The position numbers were made by a program, and so were the translations under genes. A stretch of DNA of 64,000 bases from Pleurotus djamor. Taxonomy: Eukaryota > Basidiomycota > Agaricomycetes > Agaricales > Pleurotaceae. Shown piece after piece: positions 34,827 to 45,581 of this stretch. Location: assembly GCA_029747585.1 (NCBI GenBank), contig JAPEVF010000162.1:22019-86018 (forward strand). Reading direction: 5' to 3'. Each line of letters starts with the position of its first letter. The first letter of the stretch is position 1. The notes beneath the pieces are model-generated. The model ran no database searches. It was not told where the DNA came from and saw only the letters and a list, made by a program, of their open reading frames with translations.

Positions 34827-37209
34827 ATGGACGACGAATCCGCAGAAATTGAGCTAGTAAGACTTCAATAAGACTCGGGGACGTCTTCTCAACTGGGAGC
34901 TTGTATAGCTCGAGCAAAATCTCAATAAAACCCATCAGATTTCACAGAAAATGATCAGTTAGTCTCTTCACCGCGCCGGTCGTCGCCCACTGAACCAAGC
35001 AGCCATCTTGAACAGTTTTGATACCCGTATTGCGAAGCTCGAAAAGTCGATTCTACCGCTCTACAATTCGACACAGATTTTGAACAAACGCGCCAGTAGT
35101 AGGTTGCGTTTAGTCGTGTTGGCTCGCATTGTGTCGCTCATAGAGACGAGATATCGAGAAGGCATTATTGAAGATCGACGAGGTGGCCAGTAACCAGGAG
35201 GGCATTGCGGCTGAGGAGGCTTTGATTCTCAGAGGGTGCGTTATAATATTGATATGCAAGCTCGTTGAGCCTGATGATCAGAGCAGTCCTCAACCAGGAC
35301 AACTTGAAGCGTACAAAGATGTCCTTGAGCGACTAAATGCTAGCATTGCGTTCAAGTCGCTAGACCGCGACGTGGCTGATACAGTGGGTGGATGCACTTT
35401 GTATTTGGAGATCCAGCTATCTAAATACGCTCTTTCTTTCCTAGGCGCGTCTTGTTGAAACTGGCGCGAAGAAACTCACGCAAATGTATACCAAACTCGT
35501 CGCTGAGGGATCATCTGGCTCAACACCACCGCCAGGCTCAGACTTATCCAGCGCACCGTTTCCTGATTCACTCTTCACTACACTTCGTCCCTTGGTCGCC
35601 TTCCTCCGAACTCTACCTCTACCAGCCACACATCCTTCTCATCCCGCCTCACAATCCATACTCTCGACACTCAAAGACGCTCAACGCGGATATGCCGACA
35701 TGCGTGGCAACTGGAGCAGGAAGTGCTTAGAGACTCAGGCAAAGAGAGTCTTGGATCGCGCGGACTCGTTAGATCCAATACAGGCTGGACAAGAGTTTGG
35801 AGTTTGGGTAGATTCATTGCTCTTGATTGCAGATGTCGGTACCCTTCCTCTTGGTCTTATGCTTTTGGGAGCTAACACGATTACTCGAAGACCGAGTATG
35901 AATACCTCCGGGAGCTGTCTCCACTCACTGGTTCATCAATACTGGCATCATCCTACACCACATTGCTCAACCCCATCTCATCTCTCTTTGGTTCTACTTT
36001 ACAGTCACTCTTAACTTTCATCAAACGATCACTCCATAAACACTCATTTCTTGCATTGTCTGCATACGAAGCACTGTTCTCTCTGCAGCCTCGTTGGGAA
36101 GTGTTAACCAAGCGAAGCACAGAATCTCGCAAAGAGTCCGCCGATCCTTTCTCGGAAGGTCTTCAGTCTATACGCGCCGTTTCCCTGCGCAGCTTTCCGG
36201 AATTCCTGGCCGATATCAAGTTGGCTTCGTTGGGTAATCGTGGTGGTGGGGAGATCGGGACTGGGGTTGCTGACTTTGTTGAATCGGTTCGTTTGCTCCT
36301 CCTGCCGTACATTGCTCAACATAACGAATGTGCATGAACAGACTGTCAAGTATATGGACCGTCTGCCAGAGGTTCAGAGCGCTGCAGGCTCTGCGCTGTT
36401 GAAACTGGGCGATGGTAACTGGAAGATGGGAGAGGGGCTTTTACCAGCTTCCACGAAGCCATCGAAACTAGGTGAAGGTGATGAGCGTCTTATCCTTGAA
36501 CATTTCGTCTGTGAGTGTTTTGTCCCCTTTATGCCCTCCCATTGTAACTCACCGTGTCTATAGACGATGTGATCACCACGGCTGTCAATAGCTTGACCAC
36601 CTTGTCGCGAGCTCAACGGCGCCCGTCTATGGGCTCTATGTTCCTTCTGAACAACATTTCGTACCTCCGCCAACATATCATCCTTGCACCTCGGCATGAA
36701 GGCTTACTGGACCTTCTTTCCAAGCCCACACAAGATGCCATCAACTCTAACTTTCGGACCGCCAAAGCAGCGTATTTCGACTCCAACTTTTCTCCGCTCA
36801 TGCAAGCTTTGACGGACGATCCGAAAGAGAAAGGAGGAAAGAGTGTCACGAAGGAGAAGTTTACAAGATTCTTCGATCTCCTTGAGGAAGTCGTCGAGAG
36901 ACATAAATTGGGTAAGGTCCTGGAAGATGACGAGGATGGAAGGGAAGTTATCGCAGATGAAGTCGTCAAATTGGTTGTCCCGAGCTTGCAGAGGTTTACA
37001 AGCAAGCATCGAGAAAAGGAATTTAGCAAGAGTAAGTTCTTGCTTCTTTTTCATGGTGACGCGGACTGATAGTTCCTCTGTAGATCCCCAGAAATGTGAG
37101 CTTGTTGCATTCGGACACATCATTCATCCATCTTACACCATTTCTTTCCCTAGACATCAAGCTATCGGCAGATGAGGTTGAAAAGCAGCTTCGTAGTATC
37201 TATAGATAG
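34827..37209 (+). CDS. EXO70: Exocyst complex subunit Exo70
   Basis: Subunit that targets the exocyst to the plasma membrane by binding PI(4,5)P2 and Rho GTPases. The start is ATG 34827 (MDDESAEIEL), then small exons LEQNLNKTHQISQKMI, ILNSFDTRIAKLEKSIL and LLKIDEVASNQEGIAAEEA. The helical-rod body follows: PGQLEAYKDVLERLNASIAF, MYTKLVAEGSSGSTPPPG, YADMRGNWSRKCLETQAKRV, EYLRELSPLTGSSILASS, VKYMDRLPEVQSAAGSAL, MFLLNNISYLRQHIILAP. The basic C-terminal domain D ends SLQRFTSKHREKEFSKNPQK and VEKQLRSIYR at 37209. The length (about 630 residues) and the conserved FLLNN(I/H)xYL motif fit Exo70. About nine short introns are needed. Confidence 0.93.
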
Positions 37210-38200
37210 ATGGATCTCGATCAGAATTCGCAGCTATACTTGAGCTATCCGTCGGATACACGCCGGGCGCATCAACATCCGTATACCATCCTCCAATCTT
37301 CCCCCATACAAACCCACTCGCTATCTTCGCTACGCTACGACGCTAAAGAACCAAAACCAGACCGCGATTTCGGCGGCCTGCCTCATCGTGGAGTAGATTG
37401 GACTCAAATCTCTGATTTGGTTTTAAATGCATCAATTCACCCTAAATACTTCTCAGAATACATCATTTCGTCGAAACCAAATGCTATGCACAACCAACTG
37501 GGCCACCGAATTGAAGAGGTGAATATCTACGAGCTGTGGATCATTGTGGTCGCTACTAATGTGTAGAATAACAGATACTCAGCGCGTAATCACCGAGGTG
37601 CTTGAGGTTCCACATATATGAACTAGTATGAGGCCGCATGAGGCGAGAAGAACAGGAACACATAAACCATCCTACCAGTCAAAGCGGTACATACGAGGGG
37701 TCATATTCCATGCCAACTATGAAGTTGTTCAACCGCCTGAGCCGCATTCGGAATTCCAACAGTTCCCATGCTATAGTAACTATACTCTAGGTCTACTATT
37801 CTCAGAGGATCGACTATCATCCTCTCGATATACGTAGAGGTTGGCGTCCAGCTTCGGTATGCACATAATGCCTTAGCCATCGATATCGCCCCTGAGTATA
37901 GTACCTCTAACTTGGCAGATGTTGCGCAGATGTGTCGCGTCCAATTTCGAAGATTTCGTTTTCATCGAGTCAATTGATTCAACTGTTCGCCTGCCAGTGG
38001 GTACTGTCTCAACTTACAATTCCCAAGATGCTGGACCCTACACAGATGGACCATGGTAGCGCTCGCACTGCCTGGGAGTCCTCCGTCGCGACCTTGCCAA
38101 ATTGTTGATTGGCGTGGCCTGCACTATCATTTTAACCCCGTCCCTCGACCTCACTTCACCAACACTGCCCACCATCATCGCCCACCCCTCAGGCCTCACC
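37210..38200. other. Intergenic region, EXO70 / NLR-N-terminus-like gene
   Basis: 991 bp. A 118-codon frame begins immediately after the EXO70 stop (37210-37566) but has no motif and is most likely 3' untranslated sequence. No other feature was seen. Confidence 0.45.
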
Positions 38201-40009
38201 ATGGATCCTATTGCGCTGACTACATCTGTTATTGAAATTGGCTGTAAGGTCAAGGCCTCAATAGACAAGGTCAGCAATGTCCTCTATCAGCTAAATCTAG
38301 TTCCCAGCTGATACCTCGTTCTAGCTTGCGCAGCGCCGCAGTCGAGCAAAAGCGCTCGCCAGTGATGTTCTAGTCGACCTGCTCCGCATGGCAGGATTCT
38401 ATGAAAGGAACAAATCAACACTCTCCTACGCAGCTCTTGGGCCACTTCGCAATTCCTTAGATGCGTTGAATCGGTACTTTGAATCCACTTCGCCCTTCGT
38501 TTATGGTACTGAATGCCTTTGTGATAAAGTGACCTATACAGCTTGCACGAGCGTTGCCAAGCCTACAAATCTAATCAAGGCGACACTACATCTAAACGGC
38601 TCGTTTCGGCTCTCAAATTATGGCTGGCCTCCGACGAGATCGAAGCAGACCTTGTGCGGATTAAGGAAAGAATTCAGACTTCCGTGAATTTCATTTTAGT
38701 ACGTGCCCGTTATCCGTCTGGTACACTCGCGGTTCGAGGCTGACATGTATTCTAGCTCTTGAGTTGCGCACGTATGGAAGTCGGATTCATGAAACTTGAG
38801 CAGAGTATCCTCACAAATGCTTATGAAACTCGAAGTCGCATCCGACAACTTGATGTCGTATTCGTACGAGAGCTCCTCCATGGCGACCCAGGCTTGAAAT
38901 CTTTTGACCATGTATGTGTGCCACTTCAATCATCCCACTTGCAAATCTGACATGGTACCAACCTAAAGTCACCGTCTGAGCTGGACGATATTGATGTCCA
39001 ATACATTCTCTTGAAGAGCCTGAAGCTCATTGACACCATTTCCGTTGCTACTCTCCCCTCAAGTGGTGCAAACACTCTCAACAATAAACACCCCCACTTT
39101 ACCGTCTCCCCTAAGCCGGAGCTGCATAACGTCATATTTAGAATGGCAAGCCTACAAGCCCGAGCCCGCAGTGAAAGGCTCTCTATTGGATACCTCAGCA
39201 AAGACACCTTCTTTCTCGCGCGAACGTTTTATCTTCTCGGAGCCCCGGATATCACTCAGAAGTTGCTTGGTGCTGTTGAAAACTGCCTTCGACGAACCCT
39301 AAGGCTCGGGACTCGGGGGCTCCAACTGCCACACCACATCAAAGAAGAAGAAGACGCCGACTTTTATTTCTTGGAATCAATACTCTGTCGCCAGAACTAC
39401 TACACGTTGTACTCTGCGTGCGAAGAATCTGCCGCTTGCCCTGTCTGTAACAAGGCCATCAAAGACGCTTCGAAAGCCGTCCAATTCGCTCGCAGCCGGT
39501 TTCAGCGGAGGACATCACCCACAATCCGCCATCGTATAAATTTCGTACAAAACCTAATACCCTCGATCCAATATCATGGCACCCGAGGGCATGTAGAGGA
39601 GTGCTTCAAGTACTGCTCGGAAGCCTTGGAGATCATTCAGGCCTGCGGCCTCTCTGCCGCACGCGAAATCACCAACATTGCTGATGCTGGAGTTTTACAA
39701 TATCATGCACAAATATTATATGGGCTTTCGACAGCGCAAGCTCGCGCTTGCGAGTATACATCGGCCTATTACACGGGGATGGAGTGTATAACCTCAATCA
39801 AAGCACTGTCGAATATTCACGATTCGTTACTGCCCCATGACTTCGAATACTTTATCGGAATTTTAGAGGAATTCCAACAGGAACTACCTACCTGGACCAG
39901 TGTTGTGCGTAACCCGGAACACCGGAGCTTGTGCATCGAGGAGTATACCGACGACGGTGATGTAGCTGATGGATCCCCAAGACAGATTGAGTGGGGAATC
40001 GCGATCTAA
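38201..40009 (+). CDS. Helical protein with NLR-type fungal N-terminus and TPR-like C-terminal half
   Basis: The start is ATG 38201, MDPIALTTSVIEIGCKVKAS, the typical opening of the helical N-terminal domain of fungal NLR/STAND and related proteins. Exons then read LAQRRSRAKALASDVLVDLL, RLVSALKLWLASDEIEADLV, RMEVGFMKLEQSILTNAYET and, in a long last exon to 40009, alpha-helical repeats with TPR-like spacing (FLARTFYLLGAPDITQKLLG, EECFKYCSEALEIIQACGLS, YHAQILYGLSTAQARACEYT). A small CPVCNKAI Cys pair lies in the middle. No P-loop or NACHT/NB-ARC domain is present, so it is not a complete NLR; it could be a receptor fragment or a free-standing adaptor. The function is unknown. The exon boundary near 38500-38555 is uncertain. 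Confidence 0.75.
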
Positions 40010-41190
40010 GTGAGATTCATCTCTGTTAAGTGATTGTGTAACTGTCTGATTCCGCCTTTAGGTACTTTCCTTCCAGGAACTCCTGTATCCATGAGTGCCA
40101 TGAAGTAACTTGGGCGAGACTCATCTTGCTGGCTCTGGGACTCTCTGTCTACCTCATATGTTGCTCCTATTCTTTACTGTGGACCTGAAATTTGCCCCTG
40201 ATACTGTCGGTTCCAGAGGACAGTGGAAGTGGCCATCAAAGCCAAGAAGGTAGACCCTTCTCGAATCTTGAAGCTTGATGGGCGTCGATGGGGACTCATC
40301 GACATCGGCGGCGGCTCGATTCATCGTCTTACCAACTGCGATAGCATACGCGAATAATCAATAATCGCACTCGAAAGTTGCCACCATTGTGAACATAAGC
40401 GATCAAGCCCACTAGTCCTCCTCTATGTAGAGCCACTCAGCCAAGTGACACCAACCCGAGACCTATGGCCCGCGAAAAATGAGCAACCTGGACAAGGTTG
40501 GTGCAAATGAACGTTGAGGCCGAGGCATGAGGCGTCCTGCTCGACTGTCAATAGACATAGACTGAGTATTTACTCCGACTTTTACTATGCATGCGAGTCT
40601 TCCTTCCAGTCAAGCTTCAAGCCCATACCTCTATTTACTTGGTGAGGCAAATGAACATTGTATCGTCAGACTGCGTCGTGCGTTGCAATGTGGTGCTTGA
40701 TTGATCAAAATGGACCTGAAAGCCCGATACAAGCCTCCATATTTAGGAAGAAAAGAATTGTATCACTTGAGAAAACATGGGTTTACAGAACGTTTAACCA
40801 TATAAGGGTCCATACTGAGACTAGAGTACCTATCGTAGGCATAGAGTGCGTAGGGTCAAAAGAACGCCTACGTAGAGATCGACATATAAATCCCACATTA
40901 AAACCGCTGCAACCGCCCTTGCACACTTAACGCCGGGACAAAGGTGGTACGACGAGGATGAGGGAGTATAAGGGAGACGAAGAGTCTTTCACGGGTACTT
41001 AGGAGTCCCGTTGAACGAGATATACGTGAGATCAACGCTTTTGAGGAGCCTCCATCGCATGCACAACGCAAAGCAGGTCGGACAACCGAAGCGGACTCGG
41101 AACCACTGACGCCGTCGCTGGCCAGGAAAAGGGCCGAGCTTCAAGACGCGTATGCTGATGGATAGTTGGATGCAGCAACAGTCAGAGCGT
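40010..41190. other. Convergent intergenic region, no supported gene
   Basis: 1.18 kb between two 3' ends. Short frames only (e.g. 40658-40930 plus), none with a motif. Confidence 0.5.
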
Positions 41191-42394
41191 TCATGGACCT
41201 GGCTCGAGTTTTTCGCCGCGAGCAAGTACGCGGACAACCTTGCTGTTGGGTTTGGCAACTAGCTCCATCATGGCTTTCACAGCAGCAGGACGTTCGACCA
41301 AGCTGGTATCGCCGTTATCACCTCCGTCTCGTTCGCGACCCTGGGAAAGCCGTCTTCCACGTCCGGGACCGCCTCGTTTCCCTCCATATCCGCCACCACG
41401 ATACCCACCGCCGCCTCCATGCCCATTTGACATCGGTGTTTTGGGTGCATTTCGATTGTCGTCATCGTGCACATCGTCCCTCGAGATCTCCAGGACATCC
41501 ATGCCCATTCGATTACCCCAATATCCAACGAGGGTACCAGCAACACGCAACTCATGTTTGCTAACCTGAGCTAAGGGAACAGGGACGGGTGCCGCGGCTG
41601 ATTTGGCCGCAGGTTGAGGAGCCGCGGAAGTGACCGCCAACGCAACTTTAAGCGCATTGTCCGTGGATTTCGCCTTGTTAATTTGATCGTTAACTTCCCA
41701 CCGAGCGCAACAGATTGTTCGGCGGACCCATTCCGGAGAGCCCATCAATGTCTTTTCTCCGGCGTCAGGCTCATCCGAGAATTCAATTTGATCCCATAGG
41801 ACATAGGCATCATCCTGTTGAACCCGTATACGTGGATTGACACCGACCTGCGCTTCAAGTAGGCGGGATGCATTCCGAGCTCGAGTTGCCAGCGACGTTG
41901 TCCCCTTCTTGAGAAGGTCCAAAGTGTTCAAAACTAGATGAGGTGAGCAAACAGGAGGACACGATCGGTGGAGCGATGTGTGTACCTTCTAAAGGAACAA
42001 TAATGATCTCCTGCCTACCATCCCGACACCAGGTCTTCAGCTGTGAGAGCGAGTGTAGAAGGACACTCCCATCGACAATTATAATGTCCGCATCTTTCCT
42101 ATCTTCTTGATAGCTCTCATTTGAGCGCCTGGGGCGCCGTTCTACTTCGGCTTCAGCTTCACCGCCATTGCGCCGCCAAGGTCCACTTGGTCGAGGATTC
42201 GTTGGGCGTTGCTTGAAGCTCCCATTCTTGGCTCCTTTCCAGGTGCCGTTGGATCCGTTGTTCGAAACAGATTTCTCGAGCTGCTCAACTTGGTGGCTAA
42301 GGAAAGCCGCCCCAAGTGCTCGAGACATGGCCAGCTTGTTAGCTGTCAAGGCGGGTCCCTGTATAGATTCATCGCGGTCAGGAAACTGGGACAT
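41191..42394 (-). CDS. PIN-domain protein with RGG-rich tail
   Basis: Two main exons: 42394 to about 41989 (MSQFPDRDESIQG...) and about 41934 to 41191, joined by an intron (GTACAC...ATCTAG) that restores PLEVLNTLDLLKKG. A basic, Arg-rich leader precedes a PIN nuclease-like fold: ADIIIVDGSVLLHSL with a candidate catalytic Asp, LKTWCRDGRQEIIIVPLEVL, and TSLATRARNASRLLEAQVG with acidic residues downstream (QQDDAYVLWDQIEF). An Ala/Pro linker follows, then a segment HELRVAGTLVGYWGNRMGM, a Gly-Arg box (GGGGGYRGGGYGGKRGG) typical of RNA binding, and the C-terminus EKLEPGP. It is probably an RNA-associated endonuclease or decay factor related to Smg6/Swt1-like PIN proteins, but the exact orthologue is not recognised. 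Confidence 0.8.
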
Positions 42395-42735
42395 AGCGAA
42401 GGATCAGAAGTGGCTCACCCTGTCGGTCATCGTCGTGGTACCAGGGAGAGAAGTGCTTGGTGGCTGTATTCCAACACATCCACAGCTATGGAAGGCATTA
42501 TGTAATATGCTAATAATTAAGCTGCTCCTATTTGCTTCCCCTGCGAGTTCGTGTGCGTCATGTTGACTCGAGAATACGAAAGCACGTTGAAGTGAGAAAG
42601 GGCATTTCATTTCATATTTTACATACATTACTTTGCTTCAGATGACCTTGCATAAGACCTACAAGCTTGGGAGAATAAATACACGNAAAAAAGGGGGAAA
42701 AGGGGAAGGAATTTGCTTGGGAAATATCATCTCCT
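42395..42735. other. Short intergenic spacer
   Basis: 341 bp between the PIN-protein start and the FHA-protein stop, both on the minus strand. It should hold the PIN gene promoter; nothing else is visible. Confidence 0.5.
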
Positions 42736-45241
42736 TCAACTAAATGCCAACGCGGTCCAGGCCGCGACGGCGCCAACAGTCATCACGGTCGCAGTGTGGG
42801 CAACGGTAGCAAGGACGGGGCGGAAGCGTTTCGGTGATGGAACGTTTACGCCTTCTTGGGTGGATGCCAAGGTTGAAGCTTCGTTCGAGGCGATCGAGGG
42901 AGTATCGATATTGTGATCGTATTCACCATCACCGTCTCGCTTGCGCTTCAGTGAAGGGCGAGCAACGTTCTAGAGGATGTCAATAATAAGTGTTGTGATA
43001 CAAAAGGGAGCGAACCTTCGAGTCAATGGCTTCAACAGCCCGTAATGTCTGTTGATGTACTTTGCGAACTTGCTCCACTTCGTAAGCCATCTTCGCTTCC
43101 CATTCACGACATAGATCCTCCATTCCTGGCACGCAAGGTCAGGTGTCTATATCAGGATTTCTTGCTTGTTGACGCTTACTCTTCGTTGCCTCGTCTAGGC
43201 TTGATTGAACATTGCTTGGGACAAAAGGTTCAACTGTTTGCTGTTGCTGTTGCTGCAGGTTTTTGAACTCTGCCGCGAGGTCCTGCTTTCCAGTCTGCAA
43301 TGCTTGGACTTGGGCACGTATCTCCACAAGATCGTTCTGTAAAGAAGGTATTGCGTCGATAGTCACCTTCTCTACTTGTTCCACCAAAATGTCGTTGTTT
43401 GGGGGTAGAGGCAAGTCTGACACGCGACCCTCCAGGGCTACAACCTTACTCTGGTTCTCTTCAATGAGTTGTTTGGTTTCATCGACGATATGACGCATAT
43501 CGTCCAAGCGGGCTTGATACTCGGAAGATGCTTTCAGTGATTCAGTCGTGATGCGGCCCTCAAGCTGTACGCGAAGTGCATCAATGGCGAGGGTTTGGTC
43601 GGTCGGAACCTGAAGAGAGAAGAGTGAATACGATACAGACACCATTGACGTGAACGATATTAACTTTGAGTACGTCGAAGGGATCCCTGCGAGCGCAAAT
43701 GGTGGGTTGATAAGGGCTGGGGCGCATAAGCCAGGGTGGTNGGGGGAAGAGCCATGGGCGTGAACCGCGGGAAGTTTGCATTGGGACTCAAGACATCGTG
43801 AAGATTGGAGGATTGTGGGGGTGTCATTGGCTATCCGCATGTCAGAAGGTGATCAATCAACGGGAAAAATGTAAATGCGAACCGGTACCGTTGGAAGCTT
43901 CATTGCCCCGACATGATTTTCGTTGGTATCCTCTGGAGGAGGTAAGACGGGGACATCATCCTCCGCTACCTCGTCGTTGTTGGCACTGTAAGTTGAGTTG
44001 TTGAACTGAAAGGGGAGGTCAACGCTATGCATAAATGGCGGTGTGTTAGGCCACCGAATGGCAGGGAGAGATGGCTGGACAGGCACAGGGCTTTCCAATT
44101 CCATCGGGGAGTCTGGTCTTGACTCCGAAGCCTCAATGTCCACCGCAGAAGCGATCGGCGCCGGTGTGTTTACTCTCACAGGTGTGTCTTCGACTTCAAC
44201 GGCTACATCGCTTGGCCTTCGACCCGACTCAACGGAAGGTTCTCGAGGAGGAATGATGGGGGGGCAACAAACGCTGAAGGAGTCTCAGCGCCAATCCACT
44301 GGTTGGCCCCGAGCTGGACCTCAAAGTCGGCTGACTCGACTGAGGAGGGAGGATCTCTTCAATACCAGAGTCGTCATCGGAGACATCCATATCACCATCG
44401 GAAGCGTCGTCCGATGTGGATGAAGAAGATGAACGCTCCTGAGATGAAACGGGCGACGATGAGCTCGATGAGGAACTTGAAGATGAAGAAGTTGGGGAGG
44501 GAACGATGGGTGGATAGAGCCCATATCGCCCAGATCCCGTCCTTCGTAACGGCGAAGCCGTGGGGGTGATAGGGCCGCTGGGGGAAGTAACACCTGGTAC
44601 GACCAAAGGTTTGATCTGAGGCAAGAACTCGACCTTGGCGACGACTGGCAGAACAACCTCGTTGTTCCTACCAACGGATTTACCAAAGGTGATCACATCA
44701 CCGTCCATCAAGAGACTGGGCTGCCCAGATTCCAAGCATCGAGGAGCCCCTTGGTGTGAATGACGAAGGTATGTCCCATGATGAGAGCCAACGTCGGTTA
44801 GATAAACCTGGGTGCAGGCCGCATGCATGAGTCTCTCCAGCCCTGCAGGTACAAAGACCTACTCACATTGCCGTTCTCGACGAACGAGATCTTTGCATGC
44901 CTTCTGCTTACAACGGCGCACTTGAACAGTGCTCTACCGCTCGCACTCTCACTCTCTAGGTCATGGTCCCCAAAGAGATCGGATCCCGGTCTACGGCCGA
45001 CCTGGATGGATTTGGAGGATGCCTTGCGAAAGGTTATAGTATAGGCAGGCTCAGAGTTGCTGGTGGCTTCAACATGCAATACAATACCTAGGACAAGAGG
45101 AGCATTAGTTCATTCCGCAAATGAACACGCAGCTCGCGGGTGGAAACGATGAGGACCTATGGGCTGTGTGCTGTGTGAACCGATTCGACTGGTGGCCATC
45201 GAAGCTGGTCGTGTGCCAATGTATTCAATCTCTTCATCCAT
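42736..45241 (-). CDS. FHA-domain, coiled-coil, C-terminally anchored protein (SLMAP/Far9/Vps64 type)
   Basis: The start is ATG 45241 (MDEEIEYIGTRPAS), and an intron then leads to GIVLHVEATS. The FHA domain reads SIQVGRRPGSDLFGD, CAVVSRRHAKISFVENGN, VYLTDVGSHHGTYLRHSHQG and LLMDGDVITFGKSVG, with the phosphothreonine-binding Arg and the SRRH motif. A long Ser/Pro-rich acidic linker (DASDGDMDVSDDDSGIEEIL) follows, then a coiled coil (ALRVQLEGRITTESLKASSE, DDMRHIVDETKQLIEENQSK, LQTGKQDLAAEFKNLQQQQ), MEDLCREWEAKMAYEVEQV, a basic stretch (SLKRKRDGDGEYDH) and a hydrophobic tail VATVAHTATVMTVGAVAAWT at the end. FHA, coiled coil and tail anchor together are the layout of STRIPAK-complex SLMAP/Far9/Far10 proteins. 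That role is inferred from architecture. Confidence 0.83.
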
Positions 45242-45581
45242 GGCTATTTCCTTTCAATATCAGTGAATTTCGAGTCTCTATGGAACTCAAGGATGGGGAA
45301 AGGAGTCAGAATGCCTCAAGCAGGCGAGGCCCTATAAATAGTGAATAGGCGCTCTTCGGCGTTGTGCGGGCCGAAAGCAGTAGACCAGAGTTTCCATCCT
45401 CAGGCTGTTCCCAGAAATGCATCAGTTATGAGCAAACGTTGTTGACGTTTGGGGCACTTTTGGTTTTAAAGATGTGCACTTGAAGGTTGGGCGCAAGCGC
45501 GTAGAATAACATCAGGTACGTAAATACATAGATTAGATTAGCTACAGTAGTTAGTATGAAAAGTTAGTCTTGGTTCTACAG
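45242..45581. other. Short intergenic spacer
   Basis: 340 bp between the FHA-gene start and the transporter stop, both on the minus strand. It should contain the FHA gene promoter. Nothing else is supported. Confidence 0.5.

Noticed and set aside
37210..37566. 118-codon frame starting right after the EXO70 stop
   Set aside because: No recognisable features; best explained as EXO70 3' flank.
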